Origin: Alterisphingorhabdus sp038748365
Lineage (GTDB): Bacteria > Pseudomonadota > Alphaproteobacteria > Sphingomonadales > Sphingomonadaceae
Length of the DNA stretch: 64,000 nt
Assembly: GCA_038748365.1 (NCBI GenBank)
Contig: JBCDIZ010000008.1
Location: forward strand, 62,001 to 126,000
Reading direction: 5' to 3'
The notes under the pieces are model-generated. The model was given only the letters and a program-made list of their open reading frames with translations. It did no database searches and was not told where the DNA came from. A program made the translations under genes and the position numbers. The first letter of the stretch is position 1; each line of letters begins with the position of its first letter. Below are positions 16,213 to 24,759 of this stretch, one piece after another.

Positions 16213-16713
16213 ATGACTGATGATTATCTTCGCGAATCCGGCATTCGGACACTTGGCACACGCTTGCGCCGTACCTTCGAACGGCTCAACGGCAATGTGA
16301 CCGACCTCTATCGACGCGAGGCTGCATTTGAACAGCGCTGGTTCTCTCTGGGTATGCTGCTGGCCGAAAAAGGGGCGATCAATAGCGCCGATGCTGCGGC
16401 GATGTTGGGCCAAAGCCATGTCGCCATGGTGCAGGTTGTTCGCGCTATGGAGAAATCCGATCTGCTGCAGCGAACGCCGCATCCTGATGACAGGCGTAGC
16501 AAGCTACTGGCATTGACCCCCACAGGCCGTGAACGGCTCCAACAGGTTTCGCAGATATCCGACAAGGTCCAGCGCGCAGCGGAAAAGCTGCTTGCAGAGG
16601 CTGCGCCCGATTTCATGGAAATGCTGGATGCACTTGATGACGCGCTCGACCGACAGGATTTTGCAGCACGCATAGAAGCGGAATTTTCCAATCAGAAGGA
16701 GGCAGAAAAATGA
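16213..16713 (+). CDS. MarR-family transcriptional regulator
   Basis: 166 residues. Helical dimerisation ends flank a winged helix: AAMLGQSHVAMVQVVRAMEK is the DNA-recognition region and RTPHPDDRRSKLLALTPTGRE is the wing, the MarR signature with the DxRxxxLxLT pattern. The target is unknown. Its stop codon overlaps the start of the S41 protease gene (ATGATG), so the two form an operon. Confidence 0.9.
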   Translation: MTDDYLRESGIRTLGTRLRRTFERLNGNVTDLYRREAAFEQRWFSLGMLLAEKGAINSADAAAMLGQSHVAMVQVVRAMEKSDLLQRTPHPDDRRSKLLALTPTGRERLQQVSQISDKVQRAAEKLLAEAAPDFMEMLDALDDALDRQDFAARIEAEFSNQKEAEK

Positions 16714-17657
16714 TGACAATGCTATTGGCCAGTCTCGCACTGGCCGCTGATTGCCAAGAAGAGCGGGCCGCTGCTCTGGCCATTGGAGATGCTGTTTCAG
16801 AACGCTATGTCATCGCCGAACAGGCTGAGCGCGATGGCGCAGAATTACATAGAAGGGCGCTAATGGGCGAGTTTGATCGCCATTGCAGCGACAAAAAGAA
16901 ATTCGCCCGTTTCATGACATCCGAACTGCGTAAGCTGACTGGCGACAAGCATTATTATGTCGAATATGCTCCTGCTTCGGAACAGCAGGGAGACAATGAC
17001 TGGGTCGAACGCTGGCGCAATGGCGCTCCTGCACAATCCTTTGGTGTCAGAAAGGTTGAGCGGCTTGATGGCAATATCGCCTATATCGATATGCCGGGTT
17101 TTTATGAATATGCTCCGGCAGAGGATGCCCTGACCGCCGCATTCACTCTCGTATCGACCAGCGATGCCCTGATCCTTGACCTGCGCTATAATGATGGCGG
17201 TTCATCAGAAACAGCTTGGCCTGTCACCTGGACCTTCCTGACTGCCGGTTCCCCCATTGCCAGACGCATGGATGCACGCATTGGCACTCCAGAGAGTATA
17301 CAGGAACCAGATTTCAACTGGCCACGATATGGCTCTGACCGGCCATTGGTGATCCTGATCAGCGATTTCAGCCTGTCCGCAGCCGAAGCGGTCGCGCATT
17401 ATTTGCAAGCCGAAGGACGCGCGGTAATTATCGGTGAAAATAGTGGAGGCGCAGCGCATATGCTGGGCGATGCGGTTGCCATTGGCAATGGCTGGAAAAT
17501 TGGCATACCGGAAAGTCGGCCAATCAATCTTAAAACTACCGATAATTGGGAGAATACTGGCGTAACTCCGGATATCCTTATTCCTGCCGATCAGGCACTT
17601 GAGAAAGCTCTGGACTATCTCAAAACAGAACTTGCGGAACGCGAGGATCAAAAATGA
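16710..17657 (+). CDS. S41-family (IRBP/Tsp-like) serine peptidase
   Basis: 315 residues with a short N-terminal hydrophobic stretch (MMTMLLASLALAA) that should act as a signal peptide. After a helical region (~20-80) comes the S41 fold: SDALILDLRYNDGGSSETAW (~151-170) and the nucleophile region ISDFSLSAAEAVAHYLQAEG, where Ser223 is the likely catalytic serine. No PDZ domain is evident, as in IRBP-like members. It is translationally coupled to the MarR regulator. The substrate is unknown. Confidence 0.85.
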   Translation: MMTMLLASLALAADCQEERAAALAIGDAVSERYVIAEQAERDGAELHRRALMGEFDRHCSDKKKFARFMTSELRKLTGDKHYYVEYAPASEQQGDNDWVERWRNGAPAQSFGVRKVERLDGNIAYIDMPGFYEYAPAEDALTAAFTLVSTSDALILDLRYNDGGSSETAWPVTWTFLTAGSPIARRMDARIGTPESIQEPDFNWPRYGSDRPLVILISDFSLSAAEAVAHYLQAEGRAVIIGENSGGAAHMLGDAVAIGNGWKIGIPESRPINLKTTDNWENTGVTPDILIPADQALEKALDYLKTELAEREDQK

Positions 17658-17742
17658 TCGCCAGACCTGCGTTACAGCGCCCTTGACAGGAATATGTCCG
17701 AATTGACCAGCGTATTGAATCTAGCGCTGCAAAGGTTGGCCG

Positions 17743-19365
17743 CTACGCCATTTCACCCTGATGGACATAGTCCCAGATCTTCGAGATCACCACCGAGCCC
17801 TCGCCCACGGCTGAGGCGACGCGTTTCACTGATCCGGCGCGGACATCGCCGACGGCGAATATGCCGGGATGTGATGTTGCGAAGGGTGAATCTGCGCCCA
17901 CGGCTTCGCCGCTGAGCATAAAGCCCTTGTCATCCTTCTCGACCAGATCGCCGAGCCAGTCGGTATTGGGCGCAGCGCCGACCATGATGAACAGCGATGG
18001 CGTGTCCATGCGGTGTATCGTATCGTCGGTTTTGACCTCGATATGGTCGAGACGATCCTCACCGTGCAGCGCAGTGACCTGCGTATTATAGTGAATGGTA
18101 ATACCCGGTTCCGCTTCCAGACGGCTGGAAAGATAGTTGGACATGGAAGCCGCGAGCGAATCCCGGCGTACCAGCAGATGCACATGTTTGGCATAGCGGC
18201 TGAGGAACATCGCCGCCTGTCCGGCGGAATTGCCGCCGCCGATAATCGCCACTTCGGTATTGGCGCAGAAACGCGCTTCCATATCGGTCGCGGCATAATA
18301 AACGCCTGCGCCTTCAAAATCCTCCAGCCGGTCGAGCGGCAGGCGGCGATATTGCACCCCGGTGGCCACCAGCACCGCGCGGGCGCATACATTGGTATCA
18401 CCATCCAGGGTTATACGGAAAGCTCCATCCTCCCGCTTGGCTATCGCGGTAACCCGGCGGGGTACCGCAAAACGTGTGCCGAATTTCAATGCCTGGACAT
18501 GGCCGCGCCACACCAGATCGGCACCCGATATGCCGGTGGGAAAGCCCATATAGTTCTCGATCCGGCTCGACGTTCCCGCCTGCCCGCCAATTGCGGCGTC
18601 ATCGACCACAAGCGCGCTTAGCCCTTCGGCCCCGGCATAAACCGCTGCTGCCACTCCGGCCGGGCCGCCACCGACAATCAACACATCAAAGATATCGGCA
18701 TCACCAATATCTTCATCCATGCCAAGAAGCTTGGCGATTTTCAGCGGCGTGGGATCGTCAATCACCCGGTCCTTGCCGAAAATCACCGCAGGCTTGTCAT
18801 GCGCGATAGAGCAGGCTTTGGCCTCGGCTTCAGCTTCCTGTGTCTGCAATGGCATCGCCTTGAACGGGATTTTATTGCGGCTGGCAAAGATCGCAATACG
18901 CGCAATATCGGGATCAGCTTCCGGGCCGATCAGGGTCAGCGAGCTGTCATCATCTTCCAACTGACGACGACGGCGTGCAGCGAATACCGAGATAATGATA
19001 TCGGACATTTCCGGCGTCCGGGCCATAAGCTCCAGCACGGCCTGACGTGGCGCTTCCAATGTCCGCGTCGGCTTGGCCGTGCGCATTGGCATGGTCGCCG
19101 TGCCGCCGCTCAAAAAGCCAATCTCGCCCATAAACTGGGTTGGCCCTAATGTGGATTCCAGAAGGCGCTCGCCGGTGAACACATTGACCACCTCAATCTC
19201 GCCTTCGAGCACATAGACAAAGCGATCATAGGGATGGCCATTATAAATGACATATTCCCCGGCGGGATATTCGCGCTCTACTGCAATGGCGCGCAAGGCA
19301 GCCACATGGCTTTCATGGAGCGGGGTTCGGCGCATCTGGCGCAGATCATCAGCAAGCGAATCCAT
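17743..19365 (-). CDS. cyclic-nucleotide-domain / thioredoxin reductase-like FAD oxidoreductase
   Basis: 540 residues. Residues ~18-130 form a cyclic nucleotide-binding type beta-roll (GEYVIYNGHPYDRFVYVLEG, FMGEIGFLSGGTATMP). Residues ~150-205 resemble a thioredoxin-like linker without a redox CxxC. The rest is a thioredoxin-reductase fold with the FAD site VGGGPAG (231-237), the NADPH site GGGNSAGQA (~373) and the C-terminal FAVGDVRAG. The usual active-site CxxC of bacterial TrxR is replaced here by the GGQAGTSSRIENY loop, as in the known stand-alone sphingomonad/actinobacterial subgroup. The electron acceptor is unknown. The start at 19365 was chosen because the upstream extension is poor. 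Confidence 0.9.
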   Translation of the reverse strand: MDSLADDLRQMRRTPLHESHVAALRAIAVEREYPAGEYVIYNGHPYDRFVYVLEGEIEVVNVFTGERLLESTLGPTQFMGEIGFLSGGTATMPMRTAKPTRTLEAPRQAVLELMARTPEMSDIIISVFAARRRRQLEDDDSSLTLIGPEADPDIARIAIFASRNKIPFKAMPLQTQEAEAEAKACSIAHDKPAVIFGKDRVIDDPTPLKIAKLLGMDEDIGDADIFDVLIVGGGPAGVAAAVYAGAEGLSALVVDDAAIGGQAGTSSRIENYMGFPTGISGADLVWRGHVQALKFGTRFAVPRRVTAIAKREDGAFRITLDGDTNVCARAVLVATGVQYRRLPLDRLEDFEGAGVYYAATDMEARFCANTEVAIIGGGNSAGQAAMFLSRYAKHVHLLVRRDSLAASMSNYLSSRLEAEPGITIHYNTQVTALHGEDRLDHIEVKTDDTIHRMDTPSLFIMVGAAPNTDWLGDLVEKDDKGFMLSGEAVGADSPFATSHPGIFAVGDVRAGSVKRVASAVGEGSVVISKIWDYVHQGEMA

Positions 19366-19454
19366 CGAGTGCGGTCCTTCTATGTAACGGAATATTTCCG
19401 GCAATATGGTGCGCTATCGGTGATGGTGCAACAACACAGAAAAAGCCAAAAATT

Positions 19455-19616
19455 CCCCTACCGTTTACGGGAGGGTTTAGGGGTGGGCCTTCCCACTTGG
19501 CATGCCGCTTTTTTCGGACCCACCCAGTGATCGGGCCGAAATGCCTCCAAGGCATTTCTGGTTCTTGCCGGGGGCAAGAACCACCCGCTCACTCCCCTCC
19601 CGCAAGCGGGAGGGGA
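19455..19616. repeat. family B palindromic element, enlarged copy
   Basis: Its ends are CCCCTACCG/CGGGAGGG and CCCCTCCCGCAAGCGGGAGGGG, with the core GGGGTGGG (left) and CCCACCC (right), as in the copy at 54269-54366. This copy holds additional hairpins inside the right half: AAATGCC/GGCATTT (~19549-19567) and a perfect GGTTCTTGCC/GGCAAGAACC pair around 19570. It fills most of the gap between rplA and the oxidoreductase. Confidence 0.8.
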
Positions 19617-19625
19617 GAAATAAGA

Positions 19626-19659
19626 AGAAGCCGGAGAAGGTATCCCCTCCCCGGCTTCT
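19626..19659 (-). terminator. probable terminator of rplKA
   Basis: AGAAGCCGG (19626-19634) and CCGGCTTCT (19651-19659) form a 9-bp stem with a 16-base loop, 29 bp past the rplA stop. On the minus strand it is followed by TTCTTATTTC, a weak T-rich tail. Confidence 0.55.
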
Positions 19660-19688
19660 CTATTCTCATTGCGAAAGTCGCGAGTAGC

Positions 19689-20387
19689 TTACGCGCCCTC
19701 AATCTCGCCGAGATCAATTTTCAGGCCCGGGCCCATGGTTGAGCTGATGGCGACCTTGCGGACATATTTGCCCTTGGCACCTGATGGCTTGGCCTTGACG
19801 ACAGCGCCTACCAGCGTGTCGAAATTGGCGCGCAGCGCATCTTCGGTGAAGCTCGCCTTGCCGATACCGCTATGGATGATACCGGCTTTTTCAGCGCGAT
19901 ATTCCACCTGGCCGCCCTTGGCGTCCTTGATGGCCTGTTCGACATTCGGCGTCACGGTGCCGAGCTTCGGGTTAGGCATCAGGCCTTTAGGGCCGAGAAC
20001 CTTACCCAGACGACCGACAACGCCCATCATGTCCGGGGTTGCGATCACGCGATCATAGTCGAGATTGCCAGCCTGCATGTCTTCCATCAGGTCTTCAGCG
20101 CCAACCTTGTCAGCACCAGCCGCAGTAGCCTTGTCGGCATTGTCGCCGCGCGCGAACACGGCAACCTTGACGTCCTTGCCGGTACCCGAAGGCAGCGACA
20201 CAACGCCACGGACATTCTGGTCAGCATGACGCGGGTCAACACCGAGGTTCATCGCGATTTCGATGGTCTCGTCAAATTTCGAGGTCGCCAATTCCTTCAC
20301 GGTCTTGATCGCCTCTTCAATGCTGTACAGCTTGTCTGCGTCCAGCTTTTCGGCCAGCATTTTTTGCTTCTTGGTGAGTTTTGTCAT
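19689..20387 (-). CDS. rplA: 50S ribosomal protein L1
   Basis: 232 residues from MTKLTKKQKML. Typical L1 blocks are present: ATSKFDETIEIAMNLGVDPR, VRGVVSLPSGTGKDVKVAVF, the VIATPDMMGVVGRLGKVLGP block and the C-terminal VRKVAISSTMGPGLKID. It binds 23S rRNA at the L1 stalk and is usually the autogenous repressor of the rplKA mRNA. It begins 4 bp after the rplK stop. Confidence 0.99.
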   Translation of the reverse strand: MTKLTKKQKMLAEKLDADKLYSIEEAIKTVKELATSKFDETIEIAMNLGVDPRHADQNVRGVVSLPSGTGKDVKVAVFARGDNADKATAAGADKVGAEDLMEDMQAGNLDYDRVIATPDMMGVVGRLGKVLGPKGLMPNPKLGTVTPNVEQAIKDAKGGQVEYRAEKAGIIHSGIGKASFTEDALRANFDTLVGAVVKAKPSGAKGKYVRKVAISSTMGPGLKIDLGEIEGA

Positions 20388-20391
20388 CAGA

Positions 20392-20823
20392 TCAGCCCTC
20401 CACCACTTCAAGGCCCATGGCGCGCGCCGAGCCTTCTATAATGCGGGTTGCCGCCTCAATGTCATTGGCGTTCAAGTCTTGCATCTTGGCTTCGGCAATC
20501 TGCGACAGTTGCGAGCGCTTGATGGTGCCTGCAACTTCCTTGCCCGGCGCCTTGGAACCCGATTTCAGCTTGATCGCTTTCTTGATCAGATAGCTGGCCG
20601 GTGGCGTCTTGGTTTCAAAGGTAAAGCTGCGATCGGCATAAACAGTGATCTTGGTTGGAATGGGCGCACCCTTTTCCATCTCCTGAGTCGCCGCGTTGAA
20701 CGCCTTACAGAATTCCATGATGTTGACACCGCGCTGACCCAGAGCCGGGCCGATGGGCGGTGAAGGGTTTGCAGTGCCAGCGGGCACCTGCAGGCTGATA
20801 TAGCCGTCAATTTTCTTGGCCAT
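20392..20823 (-). CDS. rplK: 50S ribosomal protein L11
   Basis: 143 residues beginning MAKKIDGYISLQVPAG. It has the NPSPPIGPALGQRGVNIMEF motif and the C-terminal rRNA-binding helices LSQIAEAKMQDLNANDIEAA. L11 is needed for stringent-response activation of RelA/SpoT-type enzymes. The start at 20823 has a clear AAGGAGG site. nusG and secE, which commonly precede rplK, are not upstream here. Confidence 0.99.
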   Translation of the reverse strand: MAKKIDGYISLQVPAGTANPSPPIGPALGQRGVNIMEFCKAFNAATQEMEKGAPIPTKITVYADRSFTFETKTPPASYLIKKAIKLKSGSKAPGKEVAGTIKRSQLSQIAEAKMQDLNANDIEAATRIIEGSARAMGLEVVEG

Positions 20824-20967
20824 GAAAAGGCCTCCTTTTCTTTCTGTCTGGGCCATAGCCTCGGCGACGGCCCATCAAATTAAGCGGTACAGACGGTGGG
20901 GTCGCCCTCACCTCCCGCGCGGATTTCTCGTGACAATACCATATGAGCAATGTCTGAGAAGAATGCG

Positions 20968-20995
20968 CACATAGCGCGCAATTCAGGATTTGCAA
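20968..20995 (-). promoter_or_regulatory. predicted promoter of rplKA
   Basis: On the minus strand TTGCAA (20995-20990) and TATGTG (20973-20968) are 16 bp apart, followed by CGC. The TATGTGCGC string is the same as at the rplJL promoter, and the leader would be about 140 nt. Confidence 0.5.
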
Positions 20996-21083
20996 GCGTT
21001 TCGATGATTATTGTATTGCCGTAATAATACAGGTACGCCTATAGCCAATGGCTGAAAAAGCTAGTCAAGAGACAGGCGACACA

Positions 21084-21524
21084 ATGGCACTATCTCCCGA
21101 ACAACTGTTCAGCATGGCCGGCACCGCCGCGATGATTGGCTGGCTTATCCTGATCTTTCTGCCTCGGCGCTGGCCCGCCCTGCTCTTTGTCCCGCGCTAT
21201 CTCATCCCTTTTGGCCTGTCGCTGCTTTATGCCGGGCTGGCGCTGGCGTATATCTTTACCGTGGAGGGCGGCGGCTTTGGTTCGCTGGACGAAGTCGCAA
21301 AGCTGTTCAGCAAGAAAGAGGTGCTGCTCGCCGGATGGGTGCATTATCTCGCTTTCGACCTGTTTATCGGCGGCTGGATCGCTGTCGAGGCAGATAAGCT
21401 CGGGCTGGCAAGACTGATACAAGCGCCGATACTGGTCGCCACCTTCATGTTGGGGCCGCTAGGGCTGGCGCTATTCCTCACCATGCGCGCAGGCTATTTC
21501 GCCAAAGAGAGAACGGCGGCATGA
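21084..21524 (+). CDS. ABA4-like (DUF4281) membrane protein
   Basis: 146 residues and four membrane helices. The family pattern LSPEQLFSMAGTAAMIGWL at the start and GWVHYLAFDLFIGGWIAVEA in the middle resemble the plant ABA4 (neoxanthin synthase-related) family. The bacterial members have no proven role, but carotenoid metabolism is a reasonable guess in a sphingomonad. An alternative in-frame ATG at 21048 would add 12 residues. Its stop overlaps the next gene (ATGA). Confidence 0.8.
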   Translation: MALSPEQLFSMAGTAAMIGWLILIFLPRRWPALLFVPRYLIPFGLSLLYAGLALAYIFTVEGGGFGSLDEVAKLFSKKEVLLAGWVHYLAFDLFIGGWIAVEADKLGLARLIQAPILVATFMLGPLGLALFLTMRAGYFAKERTAA

Positions 21525-22354
21525 ACCGTAACACCACCGCCGCGCCACCCATTCGCATGCCGCTTATATCCGCGTTAGATGATGACCATCTGACCCGGCT
21601 GTTTATGGCGCTGGCGCTATTCCAGCTGGCCTGCTTCATCGTGTTCATTCCGGCATGGCTTCTCGATACGCGCATACTTGACAGCGCCGCGATCTGGACC
21701 AAACCACAGAAATTCCACATTTCGCTGGCGCTCCACTTCGCAACACTGGCGGTGCTGGCGCAGCTCTTGCCGCGCAATATCCGCACCGGACCGGCGATGA
21801 TGGTTTTCGGCTATCTCGCTGCCATCTCCGTGTTCATTGAATCGCTCTATATCGACTTCAAGGCGAGCCAGGGGCGGCGTTCGCATTTCAACACTGACAC
21901 TGTGCCCGAAGAGATTGCCTATGGGATCATGGGCGTCGGCGCTGTGCTGCTGGTTTTTGTCGCCATGGTGCTGGCGGTGCAAATCTGGCGCAAGGGTGAT
22001 CGTTCTCAACGCGGCTTATGGCTGGGCTCGGTCATCGGCTTGTCGACCGGCTTTGTGCTGACGCTGATCGTCGCCAGCTACATGTCGAGCACCAGCCGCT
22101 ATGTCGGCGCACCGCTTTTCGGCGGTGGCGAAGTATTGCCCTTTTTTGGCTGGTCACGCGAATATGGCGATTTACGGCCTGCCCATTTTGTCGCCTTGCA
22201 TCTGATGCAGACATTGCCATTGGCAGGCTATTGTGCCGACCGTTTCAAATGGCCTGCTGCGCCATTGGTGCTGGGCCTAGCGGCACTACAAATTGCTTTG
22301 GCACTGGCGCTATTCATTCAGGCACGCGCTGGACAGCCCATGCTGCCAGTGTAG
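21521..22354 (+). CDS. multi-pass membrane protein, function unknown
   Basis: 277 residues with about seven hydrophobic segments. Motifs visible are WTKPQKFHISLALHFATLAV, a conserved-looking VFIESLYIDFKASQGRRSHF between helices, and LRPAHFVALHLMQTLPLAGY. Charged/His-rich loops could hold metal or substrate. It starts within the stop codon of the ABA4-like gene, so the two are coupled. I do not recognise the family with confidence. Confidence 0.75.
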   Translation: MNRNTTAAPPIRMPLISALDDDHLTRLFMALALFQLACFIVFIPAWLLDTRILDSAAIWTKPQKFHISLALHFATLAVLAQLLPRNIRTGPAMMVFGYLAAISVFIESLYIDFKASQGRRSHFNTDTVPEEIAYGIMGVGAVLLVFVAMVLAVQIWRKGDRSQRGLWLGSVIGLSTGFVLTLIVASYMSSTSRYVGAPLFGGGEVLPFFGWSREYGDLRPAHFVALHLMQTLPLAGYCADRFKWPAAPLVLGLAALQIALALALFIQARAGQPMLPV

Positions 22355-22393
22355 GAATGTTGGCTCCCTCCATTACTCACTTGCAGGAACATC

Positions 22394-22885
22394 ATGGCAG
22401 CGACCAATCAGGCCGAGCTTAAGGCGATCATCGAGAAAGAATATGCCAAGCTGACAAAACTGCTCGACACAGTCGATCCCGATTTTGCAATGGAAAAGGA
22501 CAAAGACGATACGTCAATCAAAGATGTCATCGGCCATCGCGCCCATTGGATTGATCTTTTCCTAGGCTGGTACACTGATGGCATGGCGGGCAAGGAGGTC
22601 CACTTCCCCGCCAAGGGCTATAAGTGGAACCAGCTCAAACCCTATAATGCAATGATCCGCGAGCAGCAGAAAGATATGGGCTGGGAGCAGGCCAAAGCAA
22701 TGCTGGCGGATCGCCACGAAAGGCTCATGGATTTTATCAACCATGGCGATGATGAAACGCTTTACGGCGGGCCGATGAAAGGCGCTAATAATGCCTGGAC
22801 ACCTGGCCGCTGGGCCGAGGCCTCGGGGCCCAGCCATTACCGCTCAGCAGCGAAATATATTCGGGCGCGGTTGCGAGAGCATTAA
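22394..22885 (+). CDS. ClbS/DfsB family (DUF1706, DinB-like) protein
   Basis: 163 residues. It shows the DinB-like four-helix pattern: ELKAIIEKEYAKLTKLLDTV, SIKDVIGHRAHWIDLFLGWY (family signature), YKWNQLKPYNAMIREQQKD, and the C-terminal PSHYRSAAKYIRARLRE. The best-known member, ClbS, hydrolyses the cyclopropane warhead of colibactin; most homologues have no known substrate. No biosynthetic cluster is nearby, so any protective role here is unproven. Confidence 0.85.
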   Translation: MAATNQAELKAIIEKEYAKLTKLLDTVDPDFAMEKDKDDTSIKDVIGHRAHWIDLFLGWYTDGMAGKEVHFPAKGYKWNQLKPYNAMIREQQKDMGWEQAKAMLADRHERLMDFINHGDDETLYGGPMKGANNAWTPGRWAEASGPSHYRSAAKYIRARLREH

Positions 22886-22941
22886 GTGGCGAACTCTCAT
22901 TTGCCGTCCCGAAAGCCTAGTTTCTGGAAGCCCACTTCTTG

Positions 22942-23000
22942 AGATAGCGGTCGCTATCTACGTTATCAGCCTTAGAGACTATCGGACATAATCTCTAAGG
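22942..23000. terminator. two hairpins between the convergent ClbS-like and degP genes
   Basis: AGATAGCG/CGCTATCT (22942-22959, 2-base loop) and CCTTAGAGA/TCTCTAAGG (22970-23000, 13-base loop) are both perfect. Neither has a clear T run, so Rho-independent termination is only plausible. Confidence 0.4.
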
Positions 23001-23045
23001 CATGTACATACACTCTAGGTTTGGGTTTAAGATAGTTATTGGACC

Positions 23046-24584
23046 TTAGTTTTCGTTAAATCGAACCGGTACAAAGGCTGGCTGTCCACCCCGACGCTGC
23101 ACCCGCAATAATACCGCGTCGCGTCCTTCATCGCGCGCTGCATCAATAGCAGCGGTGAAAGCTTCGGGAGAAGTCGTAGCTTTTCCATTTGCCGAAAGGA
23201 TAACATAAGCACGACGCAGTCCCTTGCGCCACGCATCGCTGTTGCGATCCACTGCCGCAACAACAACGCCATCAACATCGGACGCTACACCAATTTGCCG
23301 CTTGATCGCAGCGGTCAGTTCGACAACCGCGATGCCCAGCGCTTCACCAGCAGCGGCCTCATCCTGTTCAGGATCTTCCTCGTTAAAGTCCTGATCTGGC
23401 TGGCCAAAGGCTGCGGCCATATCTTCCGGTGCGGGACGCTCACCGACGGTTGCACGCACAGTCTTGCGGCTGCCGTCGCGGATCAGTTCGATCGGCACTG
23501 TGGTTCCGGGACTTATATTCGCAACAATGAAGGACAGCGTCTGGTCAGGACTGATCTCCTTGCCGTTAACGCTCAAGACCACATCACCGGCCTGAATACC
23601 GGCTTTGTCCGCAGGGCCATCTTCCTGAACGAATTGGATAAATTCACCCCGGTTCTTTTGCAGCCCAAGAGAATCGGCAAAGTCCTCATTCAGCTGGGCA
23701 ATCTGTACGCCGATAAAGCCGCGCTCAACCGATTCACCGCGCCTTAGTGTATCGACAATCGGTGCAGCCACTTCAGCGGGGATAGCAAAGCCGATGCCGA
23801 CACTGCCTCCCGTTGGCGAGATAATCGCATTGTTAATACCGATCACATTGCCCTGAAGGTCAAACATCGGGCCACCTGAATTACCGCTGTTGATCGAAGC
23901 ATCAGTCTGCAAATAGCGATCATAAGCACCGCCCTGACCAGTGTTGCGATAGACCGCCGAGATAATGCCCGAGGTCACCGTACCACTCAGGCCAAAGGGG
24001 TTGCCAATAGCAATAACCCAATCGCCAACGCGAGTCTGGGTAGAGTCCCCAAATTGGACGAATGGAAATGGCTCATCACCTTCGATTTTGAGCACAGCCA
24101 GATCGGACTCCTGATCGCGGCCGACCAATTCGGCCTCGTATTCTGTGCCGTCCGTCATGGTAACGGTGATCGATTCCACCGTGGCATTGCGCCGGTCATT
24201 GGAAACCACATGGTTGTTGGTCACAATATAGCCGTCGGCCGAAACGATAAAACCCGAACCCAGAGACTGTGCGGGACGGACTTGTTCATCGCCACCGCCA
24301 TCACGACCACGACGGTTGCCGAATAGATCACCAAAAGGTGTACCGGCAAAAGGATTTCTACTGCGCACTCGAATGCTCTGTTTGGTCGCAATATTGACTA
24401 CCGCAGGTTGCAACTGCTCGGTCAGATCGGCAAAGCTAGCTGGCGCGCCCTGTGCCGGAACAATAGCCCGCATCGACTGCTCATCATTTTGCGCAACCTG
24501 TGCACCCAGAGGCTGTCCGGTTGCCAGGGCCACGGCACCTCCTGCCACCAACAGGGCCGTTGTCACTCCATAAGCATAACGCAC
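23046..24584 (-). CDS. degP: Do-like periplasmic serine protease/chaperone (DegP/HtrA)
   Basis: 512 residues with an N-terminal signal segment. The trypsin-like domain has His125 (TNNHVV), Asp161 (DLAVL) and Ser236 (GNSGGP). A Phe/Gly-rich LA-type loop sits at ~75-100. Two PDZ domains follow (about 295-385, with GFIGVQIAQL and AGIQAGDVVLSVNG, and 415-510), separated by an acidic stretch. It degrades or refolds misfolded envelope proteins. The start is GTG with GAGG upstream. It lies 175 bp behind hflC on the same strand, the usual hflK-hflC-degP order in alphaproteobacteria. Confidence 0.95.
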   Translation of the reverse strand: MRYAYGVTTALLVAGGAVALATGQPLGAQVAQNDEQSMRAIVPAQGAPASFADLTEQLQPAVVNIATKQSIRVRSRNPFAGTPFGDLFGNRRGRDGGGDEQVRPAQSLGSGFIVSADGYIVTNNHVVSNDRRNATVESITVTMTDGTEYEAELVGRDQESDLAVLKIEGDEPFPFVQFGDSTQTRVGDWVIAIGNPFGLSGTVTSGIISAVYRNTGQGGAYDRYLQTDASINSGNSGGPMFDLQGNVIGINNAIISPTGGSVGIGFAIPAEVAAPIVDTLRRGESVERGFIGVQIAQLNEDFADSLGLQKNRGEFIQFVQEDGPADKAGIQAGDVVLSVNGKEISPDQTLSFIVANISPGTTVPIELIRDGSRKTVRATVGERPAPEDMAAAFGQPDQDFNEEDPEQDEAAAGEALGIAVVELTAAIKRQIGVASDVDGVVVAAVDRNSDAWRKGLRRAYVILSANGKATTSPEAFTAAIDAARDEGRDAVLLRVQRRGGQPAFVPVRFNEN

Positions 24585-24759
24585 AATAACTGTCCTCTCT
24601 TGATCATCTCGCCACCACTGTCCTGTAACTCACCAAGACCATCAGGCGATAAACTACAAATGTAATCTCAAACTATCTTTGGCCAAAAATGGCTTAACGC
24701 CATTTGAATGAACCCATATTCAGAAAAACGCTGTTATGCAGTTCACAATGCTGAGACTA

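Noticed and set aside
22394..22885. Colibactin-type self-resistance system
   Set aside because: Only a ClbS/DfsB-like gene is present; no polyketide/nonribosomal peptide genes are nearby.
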